Shown: positions 55,323 to 64,000 of the stretch, piece after piece
How the letters are laid out: every line of letters starts with the position of its first letter
Position numbering within the stretch: the first letter of the stretch is position 1
DNA from: Dermatophilaceae bacterium Sec6.4
GTDB taxonomy: Bacteria > Actinomycetota > Actinomycetes > Actinomycetales > Dermatophilaceae
Assembly (NCBI GenBank): GCA_039636865.1
Contig: CP144172.1
Location: 620,001-684,000 of the forward strand
DNA: 64,000 nucleotides
Direction of reading: 5' to 3'
Translations under genes and position numbers: made by a program
The notes under the pieces: model-generated
Told to the model about the DNA's origin: nothing
What the model saw: the letters and a program-made list of their open reading frames with translations, nothing else
Databases searched by the model: none

Positions 55323-56758
55323 GTAGGGCGCGGGGGCCGCGGCTCTCGACCATTGTGCGGCTCGCTCTGGCCGGTGGTCGATCGGATGCGTTGCGGATCG
55401 TGTTGACAGTGGTCGGTGCGCTCGTTGCTACGTCGATGTTGCTGTTGGGGGTGGCAGTCACGCAGATCGGACCTCGCGACGGTCCGTACTTCACCGACCT
55501 GCTCAATCAGTCGGGTCTGCACCCGGGTGTCGTCTTCGCGATGGTGATGCTGAGCCTGGTGACCTTGTCCTTCGTCGGGCAGTGCAGCCGGATCGGCGCT
55601 CCGGCGCGCGATCGTCGGTTGGCTGCCATCCGGATGGCGGGCGGTACTCCTCGAGACGCTCGCACCATCCTCGCTGCTGAGACGTTCGGCTCCGCGTTCG
55701 TGGGGGCTCTGCTTGCCGGCATCCTCTATCTCGTCATGCACCGGTGGTTTCCGATCGGCAAGAAACTTGAGGTGGGCTTTCAGGTGGACGGCCAACCGCG
55801 TGACCGGCAGCTCGTCCTGCCGACCGATGTGCTGCCGCATCCCGTGGCGTTCATCGTCGTGCTCCTGGTCGTCCCGGTGGGAGCCTCGCTCCTCGGACTG
55901 GTGGCGCTGCGGAGGACCGCGCTCACGCCTTTCGGGGTGACGCGGCGGATCGCGCACCGCCCGCCCGCCATCGCGCCAGTGGTCATCTTCCTCATCGGTG
56001 CAGTGGGTCTGGCCGGATTCTCCGTAGTCCCAGTGGCGCGGGTCGGCTTCAACCTGGTGTTCTTCCTACTCATCCCGGCACTTTTCGTGCTGACGGCTGT
56101 CGGGGTCATCTTCGGATCGGCATCCTTCGCCTACTACCTGGGTCAGGTGCTGGCATCGCGCACCCGTCGACCCGCAGTGCTGATCGCATGTCGGCGGATG
56201 GTCGACGCCCCGTTCACAGCCAGCCGATCGAGCGCCGCGGTTGTTCTTGCCGTACTGATCGGTGCCGGAGCCCAAGGGCTGCGCGCGAACTTCCTCATCG
56301 CGACCAGCGAAGACGGGAACCCGGACAACTTCTTCATCACCGCGTTCGACCTGGTGGACATTGTGCTGGCTATCGCGATCGGCATCGCCGTCGCAGGCTT
56401 GTTGGTGGTTGCTGCGGAGGGCGTCGTCACGCGTCGGCGTACGTTGGCGGCCCTGGTCGCGACCGGCGTACCGCGTCGCACGTTGGCCATCGCGACGTTG
56501 CTGGAAGTGATTGCGCCGTTGGCACCCGCAGTGCTGGTGACCACTTTCGTCGGTGTGCTCGCGGCGCGAGGTGTCTACGGCACGAGCGCAGACCTTAACC
56601 TCAATGGACGCACGAGATCGGTGGCGATCCCGATTCCCTGGGTCAACCTGACCGTGCTCGCGGCGGGGACGTTGCTCGTCGCGACGGCGATCACTGCGCT
56701 GTCGCTGCTGTTCCTGCGTCGGGCCACTGACCTCACCGAGCTGCGTACCGCCGCCTGA
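55319..56758 (+). CDS. FtsX-like ABC permease
   Basis: This 479-residue membrane protein has about eight helices and two FtsX-type regions, the second around LLVVAAEGVVTRRRTLAALVATG. An extracytoplasmic segment rich in polar residues follows the first helices. Together with the ATPase it forms a PadR-controlled export or lipid/peptide-handling system. The substrate is unknown; antibiotic or antimicrobial-peptide resistance is typical for this layout. Confidence 0.88.
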   Translation: MSRARGPRLSTIVRLALAGGRSDALRIVLTVVGALVATSMLLLGVAVTQIGPRDGPYFTDLLNQSGLHPGVVFAMVMLSLVTLSFVGQCSRIGAPARDRRLAAIRMAGGTPRDARTILAAETFGSAFVGALLAGILYLVMHRWFPIGKKLEVGFQVDGQPRDRQLVLPTDVLPHPVAFIVVLLVVPVGASLLGLVALRRTALTPFGVTRRIAHRPPAIAPVVIFLIGAVGLAGFSVVPVARVGFNLVFFLLIPALFVLTAVGVIFGSASFAYYLGQVLASRTRRPAVLIACRRMVDAPFTASRSSAAVVLAVLIGAGAQGLRANFLIATSEDGNPDNFFITAFDLVDIVLAIAIGIAVAGLLVVAAEGVVTRRRTLAALVATGVPRRTLAIATLLEVIAPLAPAVLVTTFVGVLAARGVYGTSADLNLNGRTRSVAIPIPWVNLTVLAAGTLLVATAITALSLLFLRRATDLTELRTAA

Positions 56759-56855
56759 ACCGTCGTTTGTAAGAGGCCGTTTGCCGTGGTGTGCGACGTC
56801 TTTCGGAATAATTGACGGCACCCGTAAGGCTGGCGCCAATACGTATTCAGAGGGG

Positions 56856-56903
56856 TGTGGGTAACTTCTTTCCTGTACTGCGGAATGAGGGGGATGTGGA
56901 TAA
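56856..56903 (+). promoter_or_regulatory. Paired TGTGGATAA-like boxes upstream of DUF222/HNH gene 2
   Basis: TGTGGGTAA (56856-56864) and TGTGGATAA (56895-56903) start exactly 39 bp apart, as before the first HNH gene. The second box is within the shared GGATGTGGATAACT. The surrounding 294 bp (56759-57052) are AT-richer than the neighbourhood and hold no other gene. Confidence 0.55.
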
Positions 56904-57052
56904 CTTGCTTTGAGCAATATTTCCTTCTGAATGGCTATTTGTGGCCGGTTTTCTCTTGCGCTGCACTTCGAAGATATGTACGATAGAGGAGTCAGGTAAA
57001 AGCTGAAAACAATCGTAAGGAGGGGGAGCCATGGTCTATTCGGACATTCACA

Positions 57053-58528
57053 ATGAGTTGGTGTCTCCCCTGCCAGTTATCCCGGCTGAGCCGGGAATGG
57101 GTGCACAACCTTACCGAGCTTTTGGCTACCTTTGCATCATCGTTGGATAGGTGGCCTGGCGCATTGTTCCAATTGGACGAGAATGCTCTGGGCGAGGCCG
57201 TCGCCACCATGCTGACCCTGGTCGGGCGTGCGGAGAAAATCGCCGCGTTGGCGACTGCTGAGGCACTGACGCGGGGGACCGTCGCGAACTCAACGGCCAC
57301 CGGTGCACCCGGGTGGGTCGCGCAGCACGCGACTGGCGTTGATCCGGTCGTTGTGCACCGGGTCGGTGCAGTGGGGGCAGAGTGCGCCAACCCCAGGAAT
57401 GCGGTGGTAGCGCAGTGCCTCGCGGTCGGTTCTGCCTCGGTCTCGGCGGCTGCGGTGGCACTACGCGAAGTGCCGCGGGTGCTGAAGTATCTTCCGGGCG
57501 CAGATCGCGACGCCATGACGCTGCGGTACCTGTCGTTGACGTCGTTCGGGTCGCGGGCGTTGAAAGAGTTAAGCACCCGGATCATCGGTGAGTTCGCTCC
57601 GGAGCAGCTGGTGCGTGAAGAGGAAGTGCAGCAGCAGCGTGAGTCGCTGCGGTGGCTTGACCTGTCCTGCGGGCTGACCCGACTGGAAGCAGACCTGTCA
57701 GCCGGGGCCGCGGTCAAACATGCATTGCAGTTCTTATCGGCGCCGGCAGCGCAGCCCTGCCCTGCCGGTCCGCCGATAAGCGGCCCTGACGGCCCTGCCG
57801 GCCCTGACAGAGCCGGGGCCGGTCAGGCGTTGGAAGCTTGGGTTACTCCTCCTGAGCGTGATGTACGTACGCCGGCGAAACGTCGGGCCGATGCGCTGAT
57901 GCGCCTGATCTCGACGGCCGCCGACGTTTTGGATGGCACTGCGGCTCGGCCGGTCGGCGAGGTCGGTGGTAGCGCAAAGCTCGTCGTGACCCTCGACTAC
58001 GACAGCCTGGTCGCGGGTCTGCAGGGAACCGGTCACCTCGATGAAGCCGGGCATCTCACTGAAGCCGGGCGGCTGATCGGACGGGGCGACCTCAGCGTCG
58101 CGCGCGGTGCCGTCGACCCGACGTACCTGCCTGGAATCGGTCGCACCAGCGACGGGGACTACGTCGATGCGGGAACCCTGCGGCAGCTCGCCTGTGACGC
58201 GGATCTGATCCCGATGGTCCTGGGCGGAGCATCCGAACCGTTGGATGTGGGCCGCGCGAAACGCCTCTTCACCGGCGCGCTGCGCGCAGCGGTCATCCAA
58301 CGGGATCAGGGGTGCACCTTCCCGCACTGCGATCGGCCACCGGACTGGTGCAACGCCCATCATGTGAATCCGTGGTGGTCCGGCGGGCAGACGACTCTGA
58401 GCAACGCGGCGCTGTTGTGCGCGCGCCATCACACGATCGTGCACCGGGACCTGCTCACCGCCTACGTCGGCGCCACGGGGGTTACCTGGGATCTCACCCC
58501 CGGACTGATGCCGAAGATGGCGAGCTGA
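57053..58528 (+). CDS. DUF222/HNH endonuclease-type protein (13E12-like), copy 2
   Basis: This 491-residue paralogue of the protein at 27435-28871 shares TRGTVANSTATGAPGW, SRALKELSTRIIGEF, LIPMVLGGAS and the HNH region CTFPHCDRPPDWCNAHHVNP with ALLCARHHTIVH. The N-terminus is problematic. The only strong ribosome binding site (AAGGAGGGGGAG) precedes ATG 57031, which is in a different frame and meets a stop at about 57150. Removing one G from ATGGGTGC near 57104 would join the two frames into a continuous protein. The given start, ATG 57053, is the first in the main frame but lacks its own site. A short frameshift is therefore likely. Confidence 0.78.
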   Translation: MSWCLPCQLSRLSREWVHNLTELLATFASSLDRWPGALFQLDENALGEAVATMLTLVGRAEKIAALATAEALTRGTVANSTATGAPGWVAQHATGVDPVVVHRVGAVGAECANPRNAVVAQCLAVGSASVSAAAVALREVPRVLKYLPGADRDAMTLRYLSLTSFGSRALKELSTRIIGEFAPEQLVREEEVQQQRESLRWLDLSCGLTRLEADLSAGAAVKHALQFLSAPAAQPCPAGPPISGPDGPAGPDRAGAGQALEAWVTPPERDVRTPAKRRADALMRLISTAADVLDGTAARPVGEVGGSAKLVVTLDYDSLVAGLQGTGHLDEAGHLTEAGRLIGRGDLSVARGAVDPTYLPGIGRTSDGDYVDAGTLRQLACDADLIPMVLGGASEPLDVGRAKRLFTGALRAAVIQRDQGCTFPHCDRPPDWCNAHHVNPWWSGGQTTLSNAALLCARHHTIVHRDLLTAYVGATGVTWDLTPGLMPKMAS

Positions 58529-58685
58529 GCCGGCCGTGGTCTCACCGACTCCGATACTGCGCAGCCAGATCGCGCCAACCCCACAACCAGCGCCGTGGTT
58601 GTTGCAGCAGCGCAAGAACGCCGGGCCGGTCGCGCTGAAAACCACGGCCGACCCGGCGGACCAACTACCTCAAGCTCCGATTTGC
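58529..58685. other. Convergent intergenic region with a distant inverted repeat
   Basis: CGGCCGTGGT (58531-58540) and its exact complement ACCACGGCCG (58641-58650) bracket about 100 bp between convergent genes. It might form a long-loop terminator structure for both genes. Nothing else is seen. Confidence 0.4.
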
Positions 58686-60362
58686 TCAACCGGCGGTGCT
58701 GACCTCCAGCTCACCATCGGCGTAACGCTGACGCAGTACCTTCTTGTCGAACTTGCCGACGCTGGTCTTGGGCACCTCGTCAATGACGGTCCAGCGCTCC
58801 GGCAGCTGCCATTTGGCGACCTTGCCGTCCAGGAATTCCCGCAGCTCGTCCGCGCTGGTCGTCGCGCCCGAGCGCAGCACCACCGCAGCCAACGGGCGTT
58901 CGCCCCACTTCTCATCCGGCACCCCGACCACGGAGGCCTCCACGACGTCCGGGTGGCCCATGATCTGGTTTTCCAGGTCCACCGAGCTGATCCACTCACC
59001 ACCGGACTTGATGACGTCCTTGGATCGGTCGGTGAGTACCAGGAATCCGTCGTGGGTGAGCTTGCCGACGTCGCCCGTGCGTAGCCAGCCTTCGTCGAAT
59101 TTCGCTGCCGCGTCGTCGATCTCGCTCTCGGACTCGGTGCCGTTGGAGTAATACGAACCGGTGATCCACGGCCCGCGCACCTCGATCTCGCCGACACTCT
59201 CGTTGTCCCAAGGCTGGGTCTGCCCGTCCGGTCCCATGACGCGCGCCTCGACACCGCAGAGCAACCGGCCCTGCGACGCGCGGTAGTCCCAGTACTCCTT
59301 CGACTCGTACTCGACGGCGCCGGGAGGGGAGGCGAGCGAGCCGACCGGCGACATCTCGGTCATCCCCCAGCCGTGGATGATCTCGATACTGTGCCGGTCC
59401 TGGAAGGCCTTCATCATGGAGGGCGGCGCAGCAGACCCGCCGATCATCAGCATCCGGCAGGTGGAGACATCTGCTTCCTCGTTCGCGTCCAGATACTGCA
59501 GCAACGCGTTCCAAACCGTCGGTACTCCGGCCCCGGTGGTTATCTTCAGGTCCCGGATCATCTGAGCCAGCGGCTCCGGCTGCAGATATTTGCCGGGCAT
59601 CACCAACGATGCACCGGAGGTCATCGCGCAGTACGGATAGCCCCACGCGTTCGCGTGGAAGAGCGGCACGACCACGAGGAACTTCTCGGCCTGGCCGATG
59701 CCGAGGGCGGCAGTGACACCGGTCGCATGCAGGTAGTTGCTGCGGTGGGAGTAGACAACACCCTTGGGGTTGCCGGTGGTGCCGGAGGTGTAGCACATCG
59801 ATGACGCACAGTTCTCGTCCAGATCTTCTGGCCAGTCGAAGGTGTCGATCTGTCCGGCGAGAAGCTCATCCCACTGGCGGACACTTTCGATGTGGTCCAG
59901 CGCTGCCATCGAGGCGCAGACCTCGTCGCTCACGTCAGTGCCGTTGATGATCACGTGACGCACGTTGGTCAGGTGCGGTAGGACCTGCGAGAACGGCTCG
60001 GCCAGGCTGTCATCGACGATGACGACTTCACTGCCGCCGTGCTGAGCGGTGTAGATGAGCTGCTCGGGGAAGAGGCGGATATTGATGGCGTGCAGCACTG
60101 CGCCCATCGACGGCACCGCAAGATACGCGGCGAGGTGTTCGGTGTTGTTCCACATGAATGTGCCGACGCGCTGGTCGCCGGTGATGCCCATACCGCGCAG
60201 AGCATTGGCGAGGCGGGCGCTGATCTTGCCCACCTCGCCATAGGTCGTGATTTCGGGTCCGTCCGCCTTCCAGGTGGTCACGGTGGAGTCGGCATGCACA
60301 GTCGTGCCGAACCGCAACAGGTTCGAGATCAGTAGAGGTGTGGTCTGCATGGTGCTCTTCAT
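58686..60362 (-). CDS. Long-chain fatty acid-CoA ligase-like AMP-dependent synthetase
   Basis: The 558-residue acyl-adenylating enzyme activates a fatty or aromatic acid to its CoA thioester. The P-loop-like motif CYTSGTTGNPKGV lies near residue 190, followed by GWGMTEMSP, ELEVRGPWI-like text, GWLRTGDVG and the C-terminal Lys motif KTSVGKFDKKVLR. A second in-frame ATG lies 12 bases after the chosen start at 60362. The start MKSTMQTTPL resembles related ligases. It is not in an operon, so the substrate cannot be deduced. Confidence 0.92.
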   Translation of the reverse strand: MKSTMQTTPLLISNLLRFGTTVHADSTVTTWKADGPEITTYGEVGKISARLANALRGMGITGDQRVGTFMWNNTEHLAAYLAVPSMGAVLHAINIRLFPEQLIYTAQHGGSEVVIVDDSLAEPFSQVLPHLTNVRHVIINGTDVSDEVCASMAALDHIESVRQWDELLAGQIDTFDWPEDLDENCASSMCYTSGTTGNPKGVVYSHRSNYLHATGVTAALGIGQAEKFLVVVPLFHANAWGYPYCAMTSGASLVMPGKYLQPEPLAQMIRDLKITTGAGVPTVWNALLQYLDANEEADVSTCRMLMIGGSAAPPSMMKAFQDRHSIEIIHGWGMTEMSPVGSLASPPGAVEYESKEYWDYRASQGRLLCGVEARVMGPDGQTQPWDNESVGEIEVRGPWITGSYYSNGTESESEIDDAAAKFDEGWLRTGDVGKLTHDGFLVLTDRSKDVIKSGGEWISSVDLENQIMGHPDVVEASVVGVPDEKWGERPLAAVVLRSGATTSADELREFLDGKVAKWQLPERWTVIDEVPKTSVGKFDKKVLRQRYADGELEVSTAG

Positions 60363-60477
60363 GTGACCAGAGTCTCATTCGAATGTGACTCCCGGGTAGG
60401 AACCCTCCAACCTCACCATCGGAAGGTCGGACGATTGCCGTACCTCGACGGGTTTCTGCGGCCGGGTGAAGTCGGGG

Positions 60478-61371
60478 TCAGCCGGTGACGCCCAGGTGTG
60501 TGGTGGGCGCCGACGGGGTCGGGGGCTGCGACGGTCCCTGTTGCTTACTACCAACGGTGACCGTCCGCGAGATCTTGGAGGTCAGGAAAAGATCTGTCAC
60601 CCCGCAGAAGGACTGCGTGATGGTGACGACATGCTGTCCGGGGCTGACGCTTGTGGTGATCGGATCGCGACGGACGCGTACCGCAACCAGGGGGTCGGAC
60701 TGGGTGCATTGCAGGCTGCCCGCGTCCGCTCCGCCGACCACCTTGCCATCGACGAGGACCTGATAGCTGCCCAGGTCCGCCTCGGCATCGGCGGAGTTCT
60801 TCGCGTAGACCTTGCCGGACAGGACGGCTGCGACTGAAATGGAGGAATTCTGAACTGTGATCAAGGGATCGACGTCGAGATAGGCGTCGCTCGGGTTGGC
60901 CTGCCCAAGCGGCACCTCGCGGGTAATGGTCGATGTCTGCATCTTGCCGTTGTCCCCGCAGTAGGTAACTGAAATCTTCACGGAATTCTTGAGAGAGACC
61001 GATGTGACGGATAGTGCGGGCTCGGTCTGCGTGTAGGGCACGAGCAGCGCGGACGCGAGGCAGGGTGAGGAACCGGCTGGGTTGCTTCCGCCGAGGTCCT
61101 TGCCATTCACTGTGACGTCGTAGTTGAAGACCCCCGTGTCGGGGTAGCGCGACTGCGCCGCTCGCACCTTGCCGGAGATGGTGGCGCCGACGTTGATGGT
61201 GTCACCCTTGACCGAGATGTGCGGGTCGATGTTCAGGTACGCGCCGGTGTGCGCCGAGGTCGACGATGCAGTCGGCGTCGAGGCGTGCCCTGATGCTGCT
61301 GCTCCGATCGTCGCACCCGCTGCCAGGACCCCGACACCGACGGATATTGCGAAACGACGTGAACTGGACAC
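60478..61371 (-). CDS. Secreted protein with two tandem homologous domains, function unknown
   Basis: The 297-residue exported protein has a signal peptide (RRFAISVGVGVLAAGATIGAA) and a Thr/Ser/Pro-rich tail. Two halves are clearly duplicated. AYLNIDPHISVKGDTINV in the first matches AYLDVDPLITVQNSSISV in the second, and both continue with SGKV, a YxVxVxGK strand, a Cys, and a late FCG or YCG followed by a TSxISRxV-like strand. Each domain of about 110 residues is beta-rich with one Cys pair, probably an immunoglobulin-like fold. GTG 61371 is preceded by AGGGGAG. No known family is recognised. Confidence 0.75.
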   Translation of the reverse strand: MSSSRRFAISVGVGVLAAGATIGAAASGHASTPTASSTSAHTGAYLNIDPHISVKGDTINVGATISGKVRAAQSRYPDTGVFNYDVTVNGKDLGGSNPAGSSPCLASALLVPYTQTEPALSVTSVSLKNSVKISVTYCGDNGKMQTSTITREVPLGQANPSDAYLDVDPLITVQNSSISVAAVLSGKVYAKNSADAEADLGSYQVLVDGKVVGGADAGSLQCTQSDPLVAVRVRRDPITTSVSPGQHVVTITQSFCGVTDLFLTSKISRTVTVGSKQQGPSQPPTPSAPTTHLGVTG

Positions 61372-61482
61372 GATGACTCCCCTGTTTTCGTCGGCGTCAA
61401 TCGCCGGCCTAATGAATAGACGCTCGAAGTATGTCGGGCGGTTGGTCGCTTTCCGGTAACGGTTCGGCGACACAATGGCAAT

Positions 61483-62232
61483 GTGTGGAGGAAGGCAACG
61501 ACCGGGCGGCCTGCAGCGTGGGAAGTGGCCGGGCTCGAGTGGCTCGCTGACGCGAAAGGGGCCCGCATCGTGCGGGTGCTGGAGCGCGACGCTACTGGCC
61601 TGGCTGGGTTTGGTTGGCTCGGCTTGGCCGAACTGACCTCCTCGCCCCCGTCCCGAGCTGCTGCGGAGGATTTCGGGAGGGCGCTCGCGGCCACCCATGC
61701 AGCCGGTGCCCCGGCGCACGGCGTGGGGCCGGACGGGTGGGGTGGCGACGGATACCAGGGCCCGAACGAGCACCTGCTGCCGCTGCTGTTAAGACCCTGC
61801 CAGAGGTGGGGTCAGATGTATGCCGAGCTGCGGATCCGGCCCCTGATGCATCATTCCCGTTGGCTGCAGGGGCCTGAGTTGGAGGCGCTCTGCGATCGCC
61901 TGACGGCCGGTGAATTCGACACTGATGATGCGCCTGCACGTATTCACGGTGACCTCTGGTCCGGCAACGTGATGTGGACCCCGGACGGTGTCGTGCTCAT
62001 CGACCCATCCGCGCATGGCGGTCATCGCGAGTCCGATCTGGCGGCGTTGGGACTCTTCGGATGCCCGCAGCTGGAGCGCATTCTCGCGGCGTACGACGAG
62101 TGCGCGCCACTGGCCGACGGCTGGCGCGGCCGGGTGGCGCTGCATCAGTTGCAGATGGTCGCCATGCACGCCGTCGTCTTCGGCGGCGGATACGCCGATC
62201 AGGCGATCCGTATCGCTCGTCAATACCTGTAG
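61483..62232 (+). CDS. Fructosamine kinase-family protein
   Basis: The 249-residue protein belongs to the fructosamine/ketosamine-3-kinase family within the aminoglycoside-phosphotransferase-like fold. The catalytic loop RIHGDLWSGNVMW and metal-site LIDPSAHGGHRESDLA are clear, and LGLFGCPQLERILAAYDE completes the C-lobe. Members phosphorylate glycated amines for deglycation. The start is taken as GTG 61483; the region before the conserved VAGLEWLADA is slightly short, so an upstream start is possible. Confidence 0.87.
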   Translation: MWRKATTGRPAAWEVAGLEWLADAKGARIVRVLERDATGLAGFGWLGLAELTSSPPSRAAAEDFGRALAATHAAGAPAHGVGPDGWGGDGYQGPNEHLLPLLLRPCQRWGQMYAELRIRPLMHHSRWLQGPELEALCDRLTAGEFDTDDAPARIHGDLWSGNVMWTPDGVVLIDPSAHGGHRESDLAALGLFGCPQLERILAAYDECAPLADGWRGRVALHQLQMVAMHAVVFGGGYADQAIRIARQYL

Positions 62233-62303
62233 GCCGGCCATCGGGGCCGCCCACTGGAGGTGACGCGCAGACCGCCCGTTCGTCGGCTCGGGTCGAGTCG
62301 CGG

Positions 62304-62960
62304 TCAGAACAAGTTGACGGCGCGGGCAGCCACGAGGGTGAGGCTGAGCACCGACACCACCCCGCCGAGCATGAACAGCATCTTGGCCCGCGGACTGACC
62401 GGCATCGTGTCCGTCGGGCTGAATGCAGTCGCGAGCGTGAAGGCGGTAAACAGGTAGTCGGTGAAGCACGGCAGGAACGCGGTGTCGTGCACGTCCTGCA
62501 TCTGCGGGAAAAGCAGGTCCGGGTGCTCGCTGTCCCGCGCCTGCTCCGGGTTGCGGGCGAACGGCCCGCCCCGGTCGATTTCCCAGAAGAGCACTGCGTT
62601 GGCCGTGATGTTGGTCAGCTCGATCACCACGGCAGCAACGATCATCTGGTGGGCGGACACCTTGCCGCCGGTGGATATCGCGAAGACCAGGCGGGCCAGG
62701 TTGAGCGCATTGACCCCCAGGACGCCCAGCGCGGAGGCCAGCGCGACAATCCGGATGGCAGGTGCCTCGCGGTGCAACCGGATGGGATCGGACAGCACCA
62801 GCGGCAGCAGCAGCAGCGCCTGTACTGCCGGCATCAGCCACGACGGACCGAGCGAAGCCTGTTCGGGCAGGAAGAATTGCAGCACGAGGGCCAGGGCGAC
62901 CAGCGCGCTCGCCGGCCATCGCCGCATCGATCTGCGTGGCGTTCTACGGAGATCCCTCAC
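62304..62960 (-). CDS. Membrane protein, DUF1345-like or related, function unknown
   Basis: This 218-residue protein has about five to six hydrophobic segments. The C-terminal layout DYLFTAFTLATAFSPTDT followed by two helices recalls DUF1345-type membrane proteins, but I do not recognise it with certainty. A basic N-terminus precedes the first helix. It diverges from the MFS gene with a 92-bp gap and converges with the kinase-like gene. Confidence 0.7.
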   Translation of the reverse strand: MRDLRRTPRRSMRRWPASALVALALVLQFFLPEQASLGPSWLMPAVQALLLLPLVLSDPIRLHREAPAIRIVALASALGVLGVNALNLARLVFAISTGGKVSAHQMIVAAVVIELTNITANAVLFWEIDRGGPFARNPEQARDSEHPDLLFPQMQDVHDTAFLPCFTDYLFTAFTLATAFSPTDTMPVSPRAKMLFMLGGVVSVLSLTLVAARAVNLF

Positions 62961-63052
62961 AACCGGTCAATCTAGGCGCACCGGGAGGCCCGGGTGTGCA
63001 TCGCCGGGCGCTTGCGCATAGATTCACTATCTCCTACCGAGGAGGACACTGC

Positions 63053-64000
63053 GTGGCAAGCATGCGCGCGCTCTTGGCGGACACTGAACCGCTCAAGACG
63101 CCGGAGTTCCGGCGGTTGTGGACTGCTGACATCGTCACTCTGATCGGCGCTCAGCTGACAGTGGTCGCGGTGCCCGCCCAGATCTACGGCCTGACCCGCA
63201 GCTCCGCCTACGTCGGGCTTACCGGTGTCTTCGGTCTCGTCCCGCTGGTCGTTTTCGGGCTGTACGGCGGTTCGTTGGCCGACGTGATGGACCGGCGCAC
63301 ACTGTTGCGGATCACGACTGTCGGGATGATCGTCAGTAGCGGACTCTTCTGGGTGCAGGCGCTGATGGGGTTGCGCAACATCTGGTTGCTGCTCGTGCTC
63401 TTCTCCTTCCAACAGGCGTTCTTCGCCGTGAATCAACCCACGCGATCGGCGGTGCTGCCGCGCATCCTGCCTCCTGAGCAACTGCCGGCGGCGAACTCTC
63501 TGACGATGACGGTCTTTCAGTTCGGGGCGATCGGCGGCCCGCTGGTCGGCGGGGCACTGCTGCCGGTATTCGGCTTTTCGATGCTCTATCTGCTCGACAC
63601 GCTGTTCCTGTTCGCCACGTTGCGGGCGGTGATCGCGTTACCTCCCCTGCCACCGGACGGCACCGCGAAGAAGGCCGGACTGCGTTCTGTCCTGGATGGA
63701 TTCGCCTACCTCAGTCACCACAAGGTGCTGCTGATGTCATTCGCAGTCGACATCATCGCGATGCTGTTCGGGATGCCCCGCGCGCTCTTCCCGCAGATCG
63801 CGCACGAATCCTTCGGGGGTCCCGCAAACGGTGGCCTGGCCTTTGCGTTGCTCTTCGCCGCGATCCCTGCTGGTGCCGTCATCGGTGGCGTCTTCTCCGG
63901 ATGGGTCTCGCGCACCGAACGCCAGGGCGCCGCCGTCATTGCGGCCATTCTGGTGTGGGGTGTCGCGATCATCACCTTCGGCCTCGCGGTCGGGTTTGCG
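63053..64000 (+). CDS. MFS transporter (EntS/MdfA-like), 3' end cut by window
   Basis: A reading frame begins at GTG 63053 after GAGGAGG and stays open for at least 316 codons to the window end. It starts MASMRALLADTEPLKTPEFR and shows FRRLWTADIVTLIGAQLTVV, the MFS A-motif region GGSLADVMDRRTLL, and several more membrane helices. This matches major-facilitator exporters related to enterobactin exporter EntS. The substrate is unknown. Confidence 0.88.
   Translation, partial: MASMRALLADTEPLKTPEFRRLWTADIVTLIGAQLTVVAVPAQIYGLTRSSAYVGLTGVFGLVPLVVFGLYGGSLADVMDRRTLLRITTVGMIVSSGLFWVQALMGLRNIWLLLVLFSFQQAFFAVNQPTRSAVLPRILPPEQLPAANSLTMTVFQFGAIGGPLVGGALLPVFGFSMLYLLDTLFLFATLRAVIALPPLPPDGTAKKAGLRSVLDGFAYLSHHKVLLMSFAVDIIAMLFGMPRALFPQIAHESFGGPANGGLAFALLFAAIPAGAVIGGVFSGWVSRTERQGAAVIAAILVWGVAIITFGLAVGFA

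Overview
The window is GC-rich, gene-dense DNA with frequent GTG starts, 4-bp ATGA/GTGA gene overlaps, AGGAGG-type ribosome binding sites and DUF222/HNH genes. This suggests an actinobacterium, probably in the order Micrococcales. A Dermacoccaceae-like relative is my inference and cannot be settled from sequence alone. No rRNA, tRNA, CRISPR array or insertion sequence was seen.

Layout. (1) 1-3.7 kb is the end of a histidine-utilisation operon: an M20 amidohydrolase cut by the window edge, hutF and hutI. (2) 3.7-5.4 kb is a lipoprotein of the dimethylformamidase-beta-like family, broken by an in-frame TAG. (3) 5.4-41.2 kb is a large mannan/uronate catabolic locus. A minus-strand operon led by a ROK regulator encodes an AGE epimerase, an RraA-like protein, mannonate dehydratase UxuA, a sugar dehydrogenase-like SDR, a lactonase and a GH113 mannanase. 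Facing it is a plus-strand unit with a sugar ABC importer (binding protein frameshifted), two GH2 beta-mannosidases, a 2-keto-3-deoxygluconate (KDG) kinase, a GH31 remnant, a secreted GH5 mannanase and a LacI-like sensor without its DNA-binding domain. A second minus-strand operon led by a LacI repressor encodes UxuB, ManD, GH28, GH26 and GH38; facing it are uxaC and an acetylxylan-esterase-like gene. An MsiK-type ATPase and the KDPG aldolase lie at the left edge. (4) 41.2-46.4 kb holds a divergent secreted S8 peptidase and an MpaB-type oxygenase, each preceded by a copy of a 58-bp foldable element. (5) 46.4-50.5 kb is a TPP riboswitch and a thiamine ABC importer. (6) 50.5-64 kb is mixed: PAP2 enzyme, thioesterase, S53 peptidase, PadR-ABC-FtsX operon, second DUF222/HNH gene, acyl-CoA ligase, internally duplicated secreted protein, fructosamine-kinase-like protein, membrane protein and an MFS transporter cut by the window end.

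How the genes work together. Extracellular mannanases (GH5, possibly GH26) would release oligosaccharides for the ABC importer, energised by a shared MsiK-type ATPase. GH113, GH2 and GH38 enzymes would finish hydrolysis in the cytoplasm. Glucuronate can pass through UxaC, UxuB and UxuA/ManD to KDG, then through KDG kinase and KDPG aldolase to pyruvate and glyceraldehyde-3-phosphate. The UxuA operon also encodes a dehydrogenase and a lactonase, which suggests an oxidative mannose route (mannose to mannonolactone to mannonate) entering the same KDG trunk. That route is inferred, not demonstrated.

The points most worth a second look are the inferred oxidative mannose operon, the two-copy 58-bp foldable element, the paired TGTGGATAA-like boxes spaced exactly 39 bp before both HNH genes, the out-of-frame GH2/GH31 deletion scar, and well-placed palindromic operators for the ROK, LacI and PadR regulators.
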